Shown: positions 1 through 10,677, numbered from the stretch's first letter. The stretch is 41,206 bases of DNA from Janibacter anophelis NBRC 107843 (GCF_001570945.1 NZ_BCSQ01000030.1:1-41206), one strand, 5' to 3'. Notes: generated by a model not told the origin, from the sequence alone. A program made the numbers and translations.

Positions 1-240
1 ACGACCACGCCGGACCCGACGACCACCCCGGCCCCGACCACCCCGGAGCCCACCGCCACGGTCGGCGACGGTGACGACGACGCCACCGACCCCGAGACCC
101 CGGGCGTCGTCCAGACGGACGACTCGTCGGTCCTGCCCGGTGGCAACGACGCCGCGCTCCTGCTCGGCGGGGTCCTCCTCGCGGGTGTCGGCGCCGGTGC
201 CGTGACGCTGGCCCGCCGCCGCAACGGCGCCCAGCACTGA
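1..240 (+). CDS. C-terminal end of a wall-stalk or surface protein (partial)
   Basis: Frame 1 is open from the window edge to the TGA at 238-240, giving the last 79 residues of a protein whose start lies outside. It begins with a Pro/Thr-rich stretch (repeats of the type TTPDPTTTPAP), followed by an acidic segment rich in Asp. A short LPGGN sequence, one hydrophobic helix (ALLLGGVLLAGVGAGAVTLA) and a basic tail (RRRNGAQH) complete it. Stalk, hydrophobic helix and positive tail is the layout of Gram-positive sorting signals. LPGGN is not a canonical LPXTG motif, so sortase anchoring is an inference, supported by the class F sortase encoded next. The N-terminal function cannot be seen. Two small hairpins follow the stop. 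Confidence 0.75.
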   Translation, partial: TTTPDPTTTPAPTTPEPTATVGDGDDDATDPETPGVVQTDDSSVLPGGNDAALLLGGVLLAGVGAGAVTLARRRNGAQH

Positions 241-248
241 GCGCACCG

Positions 249-286
249 CTGACCGCCCGGTCAGCACACTGACGGCACGGGCCGTC
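249..286 (+). terminator. two adjacent hairpins after the stalk gene
   Basis: CTGACC-GCCC-GGTCAG (249-264) is followed at once by GACGGC-ACGG-GCCGTC (271-286), both perfect 6-bp stems with 4-nt loops. They lie 9 bases after the stop of the upstream gene and well before the sortase start. There is no T-tract, as is common in high-GC actinobacteria, so terminator function is a guess. Confidence 0.4.
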
Positions 287-401
287 GGGTCGGGGTTCAC
301 CCCGCGCCCGGCGGCCCGTACCGTTGTCCTCAGGGGGAACTCCTGCGCGACCACGCTCGTTCTCCCCCTCGACCGGCTCATGACCCTGCAGGGAGGGAAC
401 A

Positions 402-1253
402 GTGACGAACCCACCGACGCGCCGACAGCGCTGGCGGGAGCGCAAGCGGTACCGCCGTACGACCGTCATGCTCGCCGCGGGAGCCGCGGTGCTGCTCGGC
501 GGCGGTGTCGCGGCCGGCACCTGGTGGACCCAGCAGGACGAGGAGTCCGCGCGGGTCTCCCCCGGCACCTATGTCCCGCCGAGCAGCATCATGCCGCCGT
601 CGCAGACCGACACCGCGAGCTCGTCACGCAGCAAGAGCTCCTCCACGACCTCATCGAAGAGCTCCTCCACGACCTCATCGAAGAGCTCCTCCACGAGTTC
701 CTCGAAGAGCACGTCCTCGAGTCGGTCGGCCTCACCCTCCGGCACGAGCACGAGCCAAGCCGTGACCCCCGCCCGCGACGGCCGGGCTCCCCGCGGCAAC
801 CCGACCCGGGTCCAGGTGACCTCCGGCGGTCGTGAGCTCGTCGACGCCTCGCTGGGCGCGACGATGCTGGATGCCCAAAAGGTGCTGGCTCCCCCCTTCG
901 GCACCGCGGGCTGGTACGCCGAGCCCGGCTGGCCCAAGCCGGGTCACCAGGGCGCCAGCATCCTCGTGGGCCACATCAACCACAGGGGCGCCCCCGACGT
1001 CTTCTGGAACCTGCCGAGCGTCAAGCTCGGGGACATCGTCACCGTCTCCTACGGCTCCGGCGACCAGGTGAAGTTCAAGATCACCCGCTCCGAGCCCGCC
1101 CCCAAGACGGGTGTGCCGCAGGACGACTCGATCTGGGACTGGGACAACCCCAAGCCGGTGCTGCGCCTCATCACCTGCGACCCCGGCACCCCACTGAGCG
1201 GTGGCCACTACGAGGGCAACTGGGTCGTGTGGGCCGACCAGATGGTCAGCTGA
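402..1253 (+). CDS. class F sortase with Ser/Thr/Lys-repeat linker
   Basis: Sortases are membrane transpeptidases that join surface proteins to the cell wall. The GTG start at 402 is preceded by GGGAGGG. The 283-residue protein has a very basic N-terminus (residues 7-19), a membrane anchor at about 22-42, a low-complexity linker rich in Ser, Thr and Lys at about 71-120, and a C-terminal sortase domain at about 145-283. The domain shows the catalytic His in ILVGHINHRGAPDVFWNL (H191) and the Cys in LRLITCDP (C259), a class F pattern. After the Cys the sequence is GGHYEGNWVVWA with no Arg, so the residue completing the usual His-Cys-Arg triad is not obvious; R255 just before the Cys is the nearest. 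The preceding gene may encode a substrate. The 3' end overlaps the convergent DUF3180 gene by 8 bp. Confidence 0.88.
   Translation: MTNPPTRRQRWRERKRYRRTTVMLAAGAAVLLGGGVAAGTWWTQQDEESARVSPGTYVPPSSIMPPSQTDTASSSRSKSSSTTSSKSSSTTSSKSSSTSSSKSTSSSRSASPSGTSTSQAVTPARDGRAPRGNPTRVQVTSGGRELVDASLGATMLDAQKVLAPPFGTAGWYAEPGWPKPGHQGASILVGHINHRGAPDVFWNLPSVKLGDIVTVSYGSGDQVKFKITRSEPAPKTGVPQDDSIWDWDNPKPVLRLITCDPGTPLSGGHYEGNWVVWADQMVS
633..719 (+). repeat. 24-bp tandem repeat coding the sortase linker
   Basis: A unit starting AAGAGCTCCTCCACGACC is present at 633-656, 657-680 and, with changes near its end, 681-704, followed by a degenerate partial unit to about 719. It encodes KSSSTTSS-type octapeptides. In-frame 24-bp units could change linker length by slippage without a frameshift. 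Confidence 0.85.
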
Positions 1254-1722
1254 CCTCGGACCGCCCCGACTCCTCGTCGTCGTGGTCGCGGTCGATCCGG
1301 CACCACGCCTGCACGACCAGGCCCGCGGCGACGAGCACGAGCGCCCCGAGCCCTGCGACCGCCCACTTCACGGCCAGCTCTCCCCGCCCGGCGAAGCCGG
1401 CGTCGGGCGCCAGGGCGATCGCCTGACCGAGGTCGAGGCCCGCGATGACCGCGCCGGTGAGTGCGCTCGCCTGCGCCAGGCCGAGGACCCGGGCCGCGAC
1501 GAGCGGCTCGACGTGGGTGCGGCCGTGGCGCATCCGCCACATCCGTCGCCCGGTGACGAGCACGATCGCACCCATCGCGACGAGCAGGACGCCTGCGATC
1601 CAGCCGACCCGCAGGGGCGCGTTGCCGCCGGCGATCCACCACCGCCCGAAGGACCAGCTCAGGGCCCCGCAGGCGACGAGCACGACGAGCACGGTCGGCA
1701 GCCGCAGGCCACGCTCGAGCAT
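1246..1722 (-). CDS. DUF3180 membrane protein
   Basis: This 158-residue protein has four predicted membrane helices (near LPTVLVVLVACGALSWSF, VGWIAGVLLVAMGAIVLV, VLGLAQASALTGAVIAGL and WAVAGLGALVLVAAGLVV) and a short acidic and basic C-terminal tail. Sequence style and place after the folate genes match DUF3180, an actinobacterial family of unknown function. The ATG at 1722 overlaps the folBK stop as ATGA, so it is probably translationally coupled to folate synthesis. A longer upstream reading in this frame only runs through folBK in another frame. No catalytic motif is visible and no enzyme role is claimed. Confidence 0.85.
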   Translation of the reverse strand: MLERGLRLPTVLVVLVACGALSWSFGRWWIAGGNAPLRVGWIAGVLLVAMGAIVLVTGRRMWRMRHGRTHVEPLVAARVLGLAQASALTGAVIAGLDLGQAIALAPDAGFAGRGELAVKWAVAGLGALVLVAAGLVVQAWCRIDRDHDDEESGRSEVS

Positions 1723-2576
1723 CAGACCTCCTCGATGTCGCTCGTGTCGACCGCAGCGAGCAGCTCGGTGACGGGCACGACGCGCTCCCCCACGCGCAGC
1801 ACGGCCTGCGGGTCCACGCGCGACCACGGCTGCAGCACGAAGCCACGCTCGTGGGCTCGTGGGTGCGGCAGCGTCAGGCTCGGCTCGTCGCTCACGACGT
1901 CGGTGCCGGCGGTCGGGTCGCCGTACTGGACGAGGTCGAGGTCGAGGGTGCGGGCGCCCCAGCGCACCTCGCGCACGCGGCCGTACCGCGCCTCGACGGC
2001 GTGCAGGCGGGCGAGCAGCTCGTGCGGGGTGAGCGGAGTCGTCGCCACGACGACGGTGTTGGTGTAGCGCGGCTGGTCGGGTCCGCCGACCGGCTCCGTG
2101 CTGACGAAGGGGGCCCGCCGCACCTCGTGCAGCGTGTCGCCGAGGTCGTCGATCGCGGACTGCAGGGTGGCGGTCGCATCGCCGAGGTTGGCGCCGAGTG
2201 CGATGACGACCGGCACGGCCCGCGTGCGGGTGATCGTCACCGCGACGTCGCCGAAGGGCACCCCGACCGGCGCGGACGGCTTGTGGACGGTGACCTCGAC
2301 GGCCCGCACCCCGTCGCGGGCGAGCGCATCGGTGGCGACCTGCTCGGCCAAGGACTCGATGAGGTCGAGGGAGGGCCCCTCGATGCGCCGGACGACGTCG
2401 GCTCCGACCTCGGCGTAGTTGATCGTCCGCGCGAGGTCGTCCGTGGCGCCGGCGGGCGCGAGATCGACGTGCAGGACGACGTCCACGACGAACTCCTGGC
2501 CGTCACGCTTCTCGTCCGCGAGCACCCCGTGGTACCCGGTGGCGCGCACCCCGAGGAGGCTGATGCGGTCGCTCAC
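1722..2576 (-). CDS. folBK: fused dihydroneopterin aldolase / HPPK (FolB-FolK)
   Basis: One open frame of 284 residues carries two consecutive folate enzymes. Residues 1 to about 118 are FolB ([18 protein letters not shown] at the start, then INYAEV and the catalytic-region Lys of VTVHKPSAPVG), which turns dihydroneopterin into 6-hydroxymethyl-dihydropterin. From about residue 120 comes FolK (VIALGANLGD, STEPVGGPDQPRYTNTVV, RWGARTLDLDL, LPHPRAHERGFVLQPW), which pyrophosphorylates that product for FolP. The join runs straight through TITRTRAVPVVIALGAN with no stop or frameshift. The GTG at 2576 overlaps the folP stop as GTGA, and the 3' end overlaps DUF3180 as ATGA, so the whole folate run looks translationally coupled. 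The fusion passes an intermediate between consecutive active sites. Confidence 0.93.
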   Translation of the reverse strand: MSDRISLLGVRATGYHGVLADEKRDGQEFVVDVVLHVDLAPAGATDDLARTINYAEVGADVVRRIEGPSLDLIESLAEQVATDALARDGVRAVEVTVHKPSAPVGVPFGDVAVTITRTRAVPVVIALGANLGDATATLQSAIDDLGDTLHEVRRAPFVSTEPVGGPDQPRYTNTVVVATTPLTPHELLARLHAVEARYGRVREVRWGARTLDLDLVQYGDPTAGTDVVSDEPSLTLPHPRAHERGFVLQPWSRVDPQAVLRVGERVVPVTELLAAVDTSDIEEV

Positions 2577-3439
2577 GACGCGGTCCCGGGCAGGTCGCCG
2601 AGGGCCGCGGCGACGTCGATCGCGTCGACGGTCGCGGTGACGTCGTGCACGCGCACGCACCACACGCCGGCGCGGGCCGCGCGGGCGCTCGTCGCGGCGG
2701 TGACGACAGCGCGCGCGTCCAGGGGACGCTCCTGCCCCGGGAGCCTGCCGACGCTGCCGAGGAAGCCCTTGCGCGAGGTGCCGAGCAGGACCGGGTACCC
2801 GAGCGCGACGACCTGCTCCAGGCCGGCGAGCAGCTGCCAGTTGTGCTCCGCGGTCTTGGCGAAACCGATGCCCGGGTCGAGGACGAGCTGCTCGGGCGAC
2901 GTACCGGCGGCGAGCAGCACCTCGACGCGCGCGCCCATCTCCGCGCACACCTCGGCGACGACGTCGTCGTAGTGGGCCCGGGTCTGCATGTCGTGCGAGT
3001 GGCCGCGCCAGTGCATGACGACGAAGGGGGCTCCGCTCGCCGCGACGAGGGCCGGCATCTGCGGGTCGGCCAGACCACCGCTCACGTCGTTGATGATCGC
3101 GCCACCGGCGGCGAGGGCGGCCTCGGCGACCGAGGCGCGCATCGTGTCGACCGAGACGATCACGCCCTGTGCGGCGAGGGCCTCGACGACCGGCACGACG
3201 CGGCGCAGCTCCTCCTGCTCGGAGGGTCGCTCGGCGCCGGGGCGGGTGGACTCGCCGCCCACGTCGACGATCGCGGCCCCCTCGGCGACGAGATCGAGTC
3301 CGTGGGTGACGGCGGCGTCGGTCTCGACCCAGCGGCCACCGTCGCTGAACGAGTCGGGCGTGACGTTGACGACCCCCATGACCGTCGGTCCCGGCCGCTC
3401 GTGCACGGCCGCGACCCGGTCGAGGACCGCGTGGGTCAC
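2573..3439 (-). CDS. folP: dihydropteroate synthase
   Basis: FolP condenses hydroxymethyl-dihydropterin pyrophosphate with p-aminobenzoate to make dihydropteroate and is the sulfonamide target. The 288 residues show the family signatures in order: [16 protein letters not shown] near residue 20, [11 protein letters not shown] near 59-69, the TIM-barrel segments VSVDTMRA and [18 protein letters not shown], and GTSRKGFLG for pterin-phosphate binding. The GTG start at 3439 overlaps the folE stop as GTGA and the stop overlaps folBK as GTGA. It acts between FolBK and dihydrofolate synthase, which is not in this window. Confidence 0.97.
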   Translation of the reverse strand: MTHAVLDRVAAVHERPGPTVMGVVNVTPDSFSDGGRWVETDAAVTHGLDLVAEGAAIVDVGGESTRPGAERPSEQEELRRVVPVVEALAAQGVIVSVDTMRASVAEAALAAGGAIINDVSGGLADPQMPALVAASGAPFVVMHWRGHSHDMQTRAHYDDVVAEVCAEMGARVEVLLAAGTSPEQLVLDPGIGFAKTAEHNWQLLAGLEQVVALGYPVLLGTSRKGFLGSVGRLPGQERPLDARAVVTAATSARAARAGVWCVRVHDVTATVDAIDVAAALGDLPGTAS

Positions 3440-4011
3440 CGGGCGGCCCCGGTCAGCAGGGCCATGGCCTCGGCGCGGGTCGTCGAATCACGCAGCTGTC
3501 CGCGCACGGCCGAGGTGATGGTCGTGGCGCCCGGCTTGCGCACCCCGCGCATCGACATGCACAGGTGCTCGGCCTCGACGACGACGATGACGCCGGCGAC
3601 GTCGAGGTGCTCGACGAGCGCGTCGGCGACCTGGCTGGTCAGGCGCTCCTGGACCTGCGGCCGCTTGGCGAAGAGGTCGACGAGCCGCGCGATCTTGGAC
3701 AGCCCGGTGACCTTGCCGCTGCGCCCCGGCGTGTACCCGACGTGGGCGACCCCGTGGAAGGGCACGAGGTGGTGCTCGCAGGTCGAGTACAGGGGGATGT
3801 CACGGACGATGACCAGCTCGTCGTGGTCGAGGTCGAAGGTCGTCGCGAGCAGCTCCGCCGGGTCTCCCTGCAGGCCGGCGAAGACCTCGGCGTAGGCCCG
3901 GGCGACCCGCCCGGGGGTCTCGAGGAGTCCGTCGCGGTCGGGGTCCTCGCCCACGGCGATGAGGATCTCGCGTACGGCGGCCTCGATGCGCGCCAGGTCG
4001 ACGTCGGCCAT
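3436..4011 (-). CDS. folE: GTP cyclohydrolase I
   Basis: FolE converts GTP to 7,8-dihydroneopterin triphosphate, the first committed step of folate synthesis. The 191-residue length is typical of the type IA enzyme. Zinc ligands are visible as C78 and H81 in YSTCEHH and C151 in [11 protein letters not shown]. The substrate-binding segments [20 protein letters not shown] and [11 protein letters not shown] follow the family pattern. The ATG at 4011 lies three bases after the ftsH stop, so ftsH and folE are probably one transcript, and the gene overlaps folP by 4 bp. Chromosomal clustering with ftsH is common in actinobacteria. Confidence 0.97.
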   Translation of the reverse strand: MADVDLARIEAAVREILIAVGEDPDRDGLLETPGRVARAYAEVFAGLQGDPAELLATTFDLDHDELVIVRDIPLYSTCEHHLVPFHGVAHVGYTPGRSGKVTGLSKIARLVDLFAKRPQVQERLTSQVADALVEHLDVAGVIVVVEAEHLCMSMRGVRKPGATTITSAVRGQLRDSTTRAEAMALLTGAAR

Positions 4012-4014
4012 GGG

Positions 4015-6120
<2,106 letters not shown>

Positions 6121-6280
6121 ACGGGTACGGGGGCTTCCCGGACTTCCTGACTCGACGACGTGGCGACCCCCGGAAACTGCGGGGACATCAGGACGAAACT
6201 ACCTGAACCCTTGCCTCCAGCGGTCACCAGACCAACGACCACCTGCGTCCCGGTGTTCCCGCTCCCTCCGGGCCCACGCT

Positions 6281-6320
6281 GGTCGAGGTGCGAGGAGCGC
6301 CAGCGACGAGCCTCGAGACC
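6281..6320. repeat. REP-like imperfect palindrome, copy 1
   Basis: The sequence runs GGTCGAGGTGCGAGGAGCGC then CAGCGACGAGCCTCGAGACC. Its ends are inverted copies of each other (GGTCGAGG / CCTCGAGACC, with GCGAG / GCTCGTCGC inside). A related palindrome with the same ends and spacing lies at 13111-13151. Short dispersed palindromes of this style are familiar from Micrococcales intergenic regions; copy number elsewhere cannot be seen here. Confidence 0.6.
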
Positions 6321-6348
6321 ACGACCACGACGGAGGGACCGAGAGGGA

Positions 6349-6458
6349 GACGCAAGGAGCGCGCGGCGCGAATCAAGGATGAAGCCCCGCCTCACGACCA
6401 GGTGACGTGCAGGATCGCGAGCGGGGCTTCATCCCCAGCGCCGGGTGCTTCTTGCGTC
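6349..6458 (+). repeat. structured two-helix element, copy A
   Basis: An outer helix pairs 6349-6369 with 6438-6458 over 21 positions: 18 Watson-Crick pairs, two G-T wobbles and one mismatch. Inside it lies an asymmetric internal loop, GAATCAAG (6370-6377) opposite CCCA (6434-6437). A perfect 13-bp inner helix follows (GATGAAGCCCCGC at 6378-6390 with GCGGGGCTTCATC at 6421-6433), closing a 30-nt loop. A second copy at 21623-21720 has the same internal loop but different, still pairing helices. Both G-T pairs would be A-C mismatches on the other strand, so a plus-strand transcript is favoured. It lies between minus-strand genes hpt and ftsH. Function is unknown; it may be a structural RNA, a mobile-element remnant or a single-stranded DNA substrate. 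Confidence 0.7.
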
Positions 6459-6520
6459 GACCACCCGGGGCCCAGCGAGCGGTCGAGCGGGCTCGGGAGA
6501 GCGAGCGGGCGCCCGCAGAC

Positions 6521-7072
<552 letters not shown>

Positions 7073-7100
7073 AGCTCTCCTCATTCGGTTGCGGCGGTCC

Positions 7101-8105
7101 TCATTGTCCACCAGTCGGCGGCCCGATGTGCACCCGGTCACCGACGCGGTGCACGCGCAGGTCGCCGGGCAGGTGGAGCGGCCCCTGGCCGTGCCAGTCG
7201 GTGACGAGGCGGTCGCAGCCGGCGACGTGTCCGGCGGTCAGCGCACCGGTGGGCGCGCCCGCGCGGGTCAGCAGGCGGCGCCACACCCGGGAGCGAAGGG
7301 CGGGGGCCAGGTCCGCGAGCTCCCCCACCCGGACCCCGGCGGGGTCGTCGTCGGGCACGGCCCGCTCGGCGAGCTCGTCGAGCAGGTCGGCGTCGTCGCG
7401 CAGCAGGTCGGCGCTGCGCGCCAGCGCCTGGGCCAGCCCGGGGCCGAGGTCGGCCTCGAGGGCCGCCAGGGCCTCCCGGGCACGCACCCGGGCGAAGGCG
7501 CGGTCGGAGTTCATCGGGTCCTCCCACGCGACCAGCCCCCAGGCGGCACACGCGGCCGCGGTCGTCTCACGGGGCAGGTGGAGCAGCGGCCGGACGAAGG
7601 GGGTCGCGCCCCGCACGACGAGGTCGGACATCCCGGCGAGCGACCGGGCGCCCGATCCGCGGGCGAGGCCGAGGAGCACCTGCTCGGCCTGGTCGTCGCG
7701 GGTGTGGCCGAGCAGCACGGCGTGGGCGGGGTGCTCCTCCCCCATTGCGGCGGCGGTCTCGGCCAGGGCCGTGTAGCGGGCCTCGCGCGCGTCGGCCTCG
7801 AGTCCGGCACCGGTCGTCGACACGACCGCCTGCACGACCGCGACCGGGGCGAGCCCGAGGTCGGCGCACTGCTGCGCGGCCAGCAGGGCCGTCTCGGCGG
7901 AGTCGGGCTGCAGCCCGTGGTCGACGATGATCGCGCCGACGGTCACGTCGTGGGCGGGTCCTTCGGCGGCCAGTGCTCCGGCGAGGGCGAGGGAGTCGGT
8001 GCCGCCGCTCACCGCGGCGAGCGCCAGCGAGCCGGCCGGGAGCCCCGCGAGGGCCGCGCGGACCCCCCTTCGGCAGTCGGCCTGGGAGGGGTGGCCGGCG
8101 CCCAC
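7101..8105 (-). CDS. tilS: tRNA(Ile)-lysidine synthetase
   Basis: TilS changes C34 of the CAU-anticodon tRNA-Ile to lysidine so that it reads AUA. The ATP-pyrophosphatase P-loop SGGTDS is at residues 33-38, followed by the N-type ATPase segments VGAIIVDHGLQ and LLGHTRDDQAEQVLLGLARGSG. The protein is 334 residues; the C-terminal region matches the shorter actinobacterial form without the long E. coli C-terminal domain. The GTG at 8105 lies one base after the stop of the DUF2342 gene, which indicates coupling. It is expected to be essential. Confidence 0.94.
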   Translation of the reverse strand: MGAGHPSQADCRRGVRAALAGLPAGSLALAAVSGGTDSLALAGALAAEGPAHDVTVGAIIVDHGLQPDSAETALLAAQQCADLGLAPVAVVQAVVSTTGAGLEADAREARYTALAETAAAMGEEHPAHAVLLGHTRDDQAEQVLLGLARGSGARSLAGMSDLVVRGATPFVRPLLHLPRETTAAACAAWGLVAWEDPMNSDRAFARVRAREALAALEADLGPGLAQALARSADLLRDDADLLDELAERAVPDDDPAGVRVGELADLAPALRSRVWRRLLTRAGAPTGALTAGHVAGCDRLVTDWHGQGPLHLPGDLRVHRVGDRVHIGPPTGGQ

Positions 8106-8106
8106 C

Positions 8107-9150
8107 TCAGCCGTGCACCCGACGCACCCACACGTCGGGCTGGGTGATCTCGAGGGCGGACGGCAGGGTCTCCGGGGAGGTCCACACGGCGTTGAACCCG
8201 TCGACCCCCACCCGCTCCTGCACCGCGCGGACGAAGACGGCGCCGTCGCGGTACTGTCGCATCTTGGCCTCCAGGCCGAGCAACCTGCGCAGCAGTCGGT
8301 CGACGGCCCCCGCCCCCTTGCGCCGCTTGGTGAAGCGCTCCCGGATCGTCGCCACGGACGGCACGTGCTCGGGCCCCACGTCGTCCATGACGACGTCGGC
8401 GTGGCCCTCGAGCAGGGACATCACGGCCGTGACCTCGGCCATCCGCTCCCGCTGCTCGGGGGTGATGACCAGCTCGGCCAGCCCCTGCCCGTCACCGCTC
8501 AGCACCCGCGGCAGCTGGGTCGTCACCTGCTCCAGGCGCGAGCGCAGCGACTCGGCGTCGGGCATGAGGTCGGTCGCCAACCCCCGGGCCCGGCCGATGA
8601 TGTGCTCGCGCAGCCACGGCACGGCGGTGAACTGCACGCGGTGGGTCTCCTCGTGCAGGCACACCCAGAACCGGAAGTCCCGCGAGTCGACCGAGAGCTC
8701 CCGCTCGGTCGAGGCGATGTTGGGCGCGACGAGCAGCAGAGCGGGCGTGCCGTCGGGGGCGATGTCGTACTGCCCGAGCACCTTGGTGGAGAGGAAGGCG
8801 AGCATCCCGCCGGCCTCCGCGCCGGTGAGCTTGGACCCGATGGCCTGGGCGGCAGCCCACGGCTCCTTGTCGCGGCGCTCCGCCATGACCTTCAGCGCCG
8901 GGTCGAGCAGCGCCGCCATCGAGTCGGCGTTGACCTCGATCCACGTCGGCCGGTCGACGACGAGGGCCGCCGGGGCGTCACCGGGGGCGGTCATCCGGGA
9001 GGTCGCCGCGACGGGGGCGACCGAGGCCGCGGCGAGCTCACGGATCTGCGCGACCGTCTCGGCCGCCTCCTCGTGGCTCACGTCCGGTCCGGGCGGCACG
9101 AGTCGCGCTCCGGCGGTCTTGGCGAACTTCCAGTCCACGTATTGGGTCAC
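8107..9150 (-). CDS. DUF2342 zinc-metalloprotease-like protein
   Basis: This 347-residue protein matches the actinobacterial DUF2342 family, often labelled 'coenzyme F420 biosynthesis-associated' and conserved beside tilS and dacB. The zinc-protease motif HEETH (166-170, within CLHEETHRVQF) is intact. A further acidic segment, LLEGHADVVMDDVGPEHVPS, could supply the third ligand. There is no signal peptide or membrane helix, so it is cytoplasmic. The GTG at 9150 gives the family N-terminus (TQYVDWKFAKTAGARL). It sits 47 bp after dacB and one base before tilS. Protease activity is inferred only from the motif; no substrate is known to me. Confidence 0.9.
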   Translation of the reverse strand: MTQYVDWKFAKTAGARLVPPGPDVSHEEAAETVAQIRELAAASVAPVAATSRMTAPGDAPAALVVDRPTWIEVNADSMAALLDPALKVMAERRDKEPWAAAQAIGSKLTGAEAGGMLAFLSTKVLGQYDIAPDGTPALLLVAPNIASTERELSVDSRDFRFWVCLHEETHRVQFTAVPWLREHIIGRARGLATDLMPDAESLRSRLEQVTTQLPRVLSGDGQGLAELVITPEQRERMAEVTAVMSLLEGHADVVMDDVGPEHVPSVATIRERFTKRRKGAGAVDRLLRRLLGLEAKMRQYRDGAVFVRAVQERVGVDGFNAVWTSPETLPSALEITQPDVWVRRVHG

Positions 9151-9197
9151 GGGCCCAGACTACGGAGGGGACCCCCTTCGCCCAACCGGATCGACGC

Positions 9198-10589
9198 TCA
9201 GGCGCAGCCGCAGGCGGTCAGGTCCGCGACGATCGTGTCGAGCGCGGCGCGGGCGCCGAGGGTGCCCGTCGTCGACGGGACGCGGTCGGCGAGGAGCACG
9301 TAGGTGAGCAGCCGTCCCTCCTGTGTCGTCGTCGTGCCGGCGAGCGCGGAGGTGCCCGTCAGGGTGCCCGTCTTGGCCCGGGCGATGCCGGCCGCGCCCC
9401 GCGAGGCGTCGGAGTGGAAGCGGTCGTGGAGCGTGCCGGTCAGCCCGGCGATCGGCAGCTCGGAGAGCACGTGGGTCATGGTCTGCGCCGAGCCGGTGAT
9501 GCCCAGCTGCATGACGTCGGCGACGACCCGGGCGGGCACGAGCTGGCCCGAGCTGAGGCCGGAGTTGTCCTTGAGCCTGACGCCTGTGAGATCGACGCCG
9601 GCCGCTTCGAGGGTCGAGCGGACCCAGGCGGTCACCTCGGCGAAGGAGGTCCCGGCACCGTCGGCGAGCGCGGCCTGGCGGGCCACGTTCTCCGTGAGCG
9701 CGTTGTCGCTGTCGTCGAGCGCGAGGGCGAGCACGTCACCGAGGGGCGCGGACTCGACGGCCCCGACCTCTTCGGCGCCGTCGGGGGCCGCCTGCAGCCA
9801 GGACTTCGACGAGTCGTCGACCGTGACGTCGACGCCCGCCCTGTCGAGCTGTTCGGCGAAGGCGGTGAGCGTGGCGCGCTCGGGGAACTTCGGTGACGGG
9901 TTGAAGGGGGTGGGCCGGTCGCCGGCCAGCCCGATCATCGACACGCCCTGCGTGTATCCGGCCGCGACGTCGGCCATCGCCCACCCCGGGGCATAGCGCT
10001 CGCCCCGGGCGTACGTCGCGTCGAGACGAAGGGAGAGCTTCGTGCCCCCCTGCGTCCCGACGGAGTCCGCGACCTGCCGGGCGAGGTCCGCCAGGCCGGC
10101 GCGGCCCTCGACCGCGGTGGGGTCGCCCGCGCCCTTGGCGAGCATCGTGTCGCCGGAGGCTACGAGGACGAGCTCGTCACCGTCGCGCACGACGGTGGTC
10201 TGCATCGTGCGGCTGAGGTCGGCGCGCTCGGCGACCGCTGCCGCCGTGAGCAGCTTGGCCGTCGAGGCAGGGATCTGGGGGCGGTCGGCTCCCCGCTCGT
10301 AGAGGGTCTCGCCGGTGAGGGCGTCACGCACGACGACGCCGACGCGCGGACCGAGCTGCGGGTCGCGGACGTCCTTGGCGAGCGCCTGCTCCAGGCCGGC
10401 GGCGCTGGGGACGGGGGCCTCCTCGGACGCCGGGGGCAGCACGAGGGTCGGCTCGCGCGGCTCGGGGGCCTGCTCGGCCACCGCCTCGTCGATCGTCAGG
10501 ACCCCGGGGACGCGGTCGTGGGCGTCGGCGAAGCCGTAGCCGACCGCCAGGGCTGCGACGGAGGTCACGGCGATCAGAGTGCGTCGCAC
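9198..10589 (-). CDS. dacB: D-alanyl-D-alanine carboxypeptidase/endopeptidase (PBP4, S13)
   Basis: This is a secreted or membrane-tethered class C penicillin-binding protein that trims or cleaves peptidoglycan stem peptides. The 463 residues begin with an uncleaved-type signal or anchor (RRTLIAVTSVAALAVGYGFA) and a Pro/Glu-rich spacer. The three penicillin-binding motifs are STAK (109-112, nucleophile S109), SDN in DDSDNALTENVARQ, and KTG in ARAKTGTLTGTSALAG. The long insert between the first two motifs is typical of family S13. The GTG at 10589 faces ppa across an 88-bp divergent promoter region. It heads the dacB-DUF2342-tilS-hpt run. Confidence 0.95.
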   Translation of the reverse strand: MRRTLIAVTSVAALAVGYGFADAHDRVPGVLTIDEAVAEQAPEPREPTLVLPPASEEAPVPSAAGLEQALAKDVRDPQLGPRVGVVVRDALTGETLYERGADRPQIPASTAKLLTAAAVAERADLSRTMQTTVVRDGDELVLVASGDTMLAKGAGDPTAVEGRAGLADLARQVADSVGTQGGTKLSLRLDATYARGERYAPGWAMADVAAGYTQGVSMIGLAGDRPTPFNPSPKFPERATLTAFAEQLDRAGVDVTVDDSSKSWLQAAPDGAEEVGAVESAPLGDVLALALDDSDNALTENVARQAALADGAGTSFAEVTAWVRSTLEAAGVDLTGVRLKDNSGLSSGQLVPARVVADVMQLGITGSAQTMTHVLSELPIAGLTGTLHDRFHSDASRGAAGIARAKTGTLTGTSALAGTTTTQEGRLLTYVLLADRVPSTTGTLGARAALDTIVADLTACGCA

Positions 10590-10618
10590 GCGGCCCCCTG
10601 TGCGGTCATGTGGCTGAG

Positions 10619-10646
10619 TTGGTGGAACACTGACCCCGAGAATAGT
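10619..10646 (+). promoter_or_regulatory. possible ppa promoter
   Basis: TTGGTG (10619-10624) and AATAGT (10641-10646) are separated by 16 bases and lie 31 bases before the ppa start. This is one of few A/T-rich spots in the divergent dacB-ppa spacer. The match to the housekeeping consensus is weak. A good ribosome site (AAGAGGAG) follows near 10663. Confidence 0.35.
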
Positions 10647-10677
10647 TCACCCTCACCCAGCCAAGAGGAGTCCACCT

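Larger units (their letters stand above)
6121..6520. other. 400-bp intergenic region between ftsH and hpt
   Basis: No convincing gene is present: short frames here lack conserved protein features. The part next to 6121 must hold the ftsH promoter and leader, although no clear -35/-10 pair stands out. The rest holds a dispersed-type inverted repeat (6281-6320) and a long two-helix structured element (6349-6458), listed separately. The bases just after the element (about 6459-6520) are G/C-rich with nothing recognisable. Confidence 0.7.

Noticed and set aside
633-719. Possible CRISPR-like array
   Set aside because: Units are contiguous with no spacers and keep the sortase frame, so this is a coding tandem repeat.
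2577-2948. Upstream extension of the folBK frame
   Set aside because: This part lies inside folP in another frame and is Arg/Ala-rich; the GTG at 2576 that overlaps the folP stop is the sensible start.
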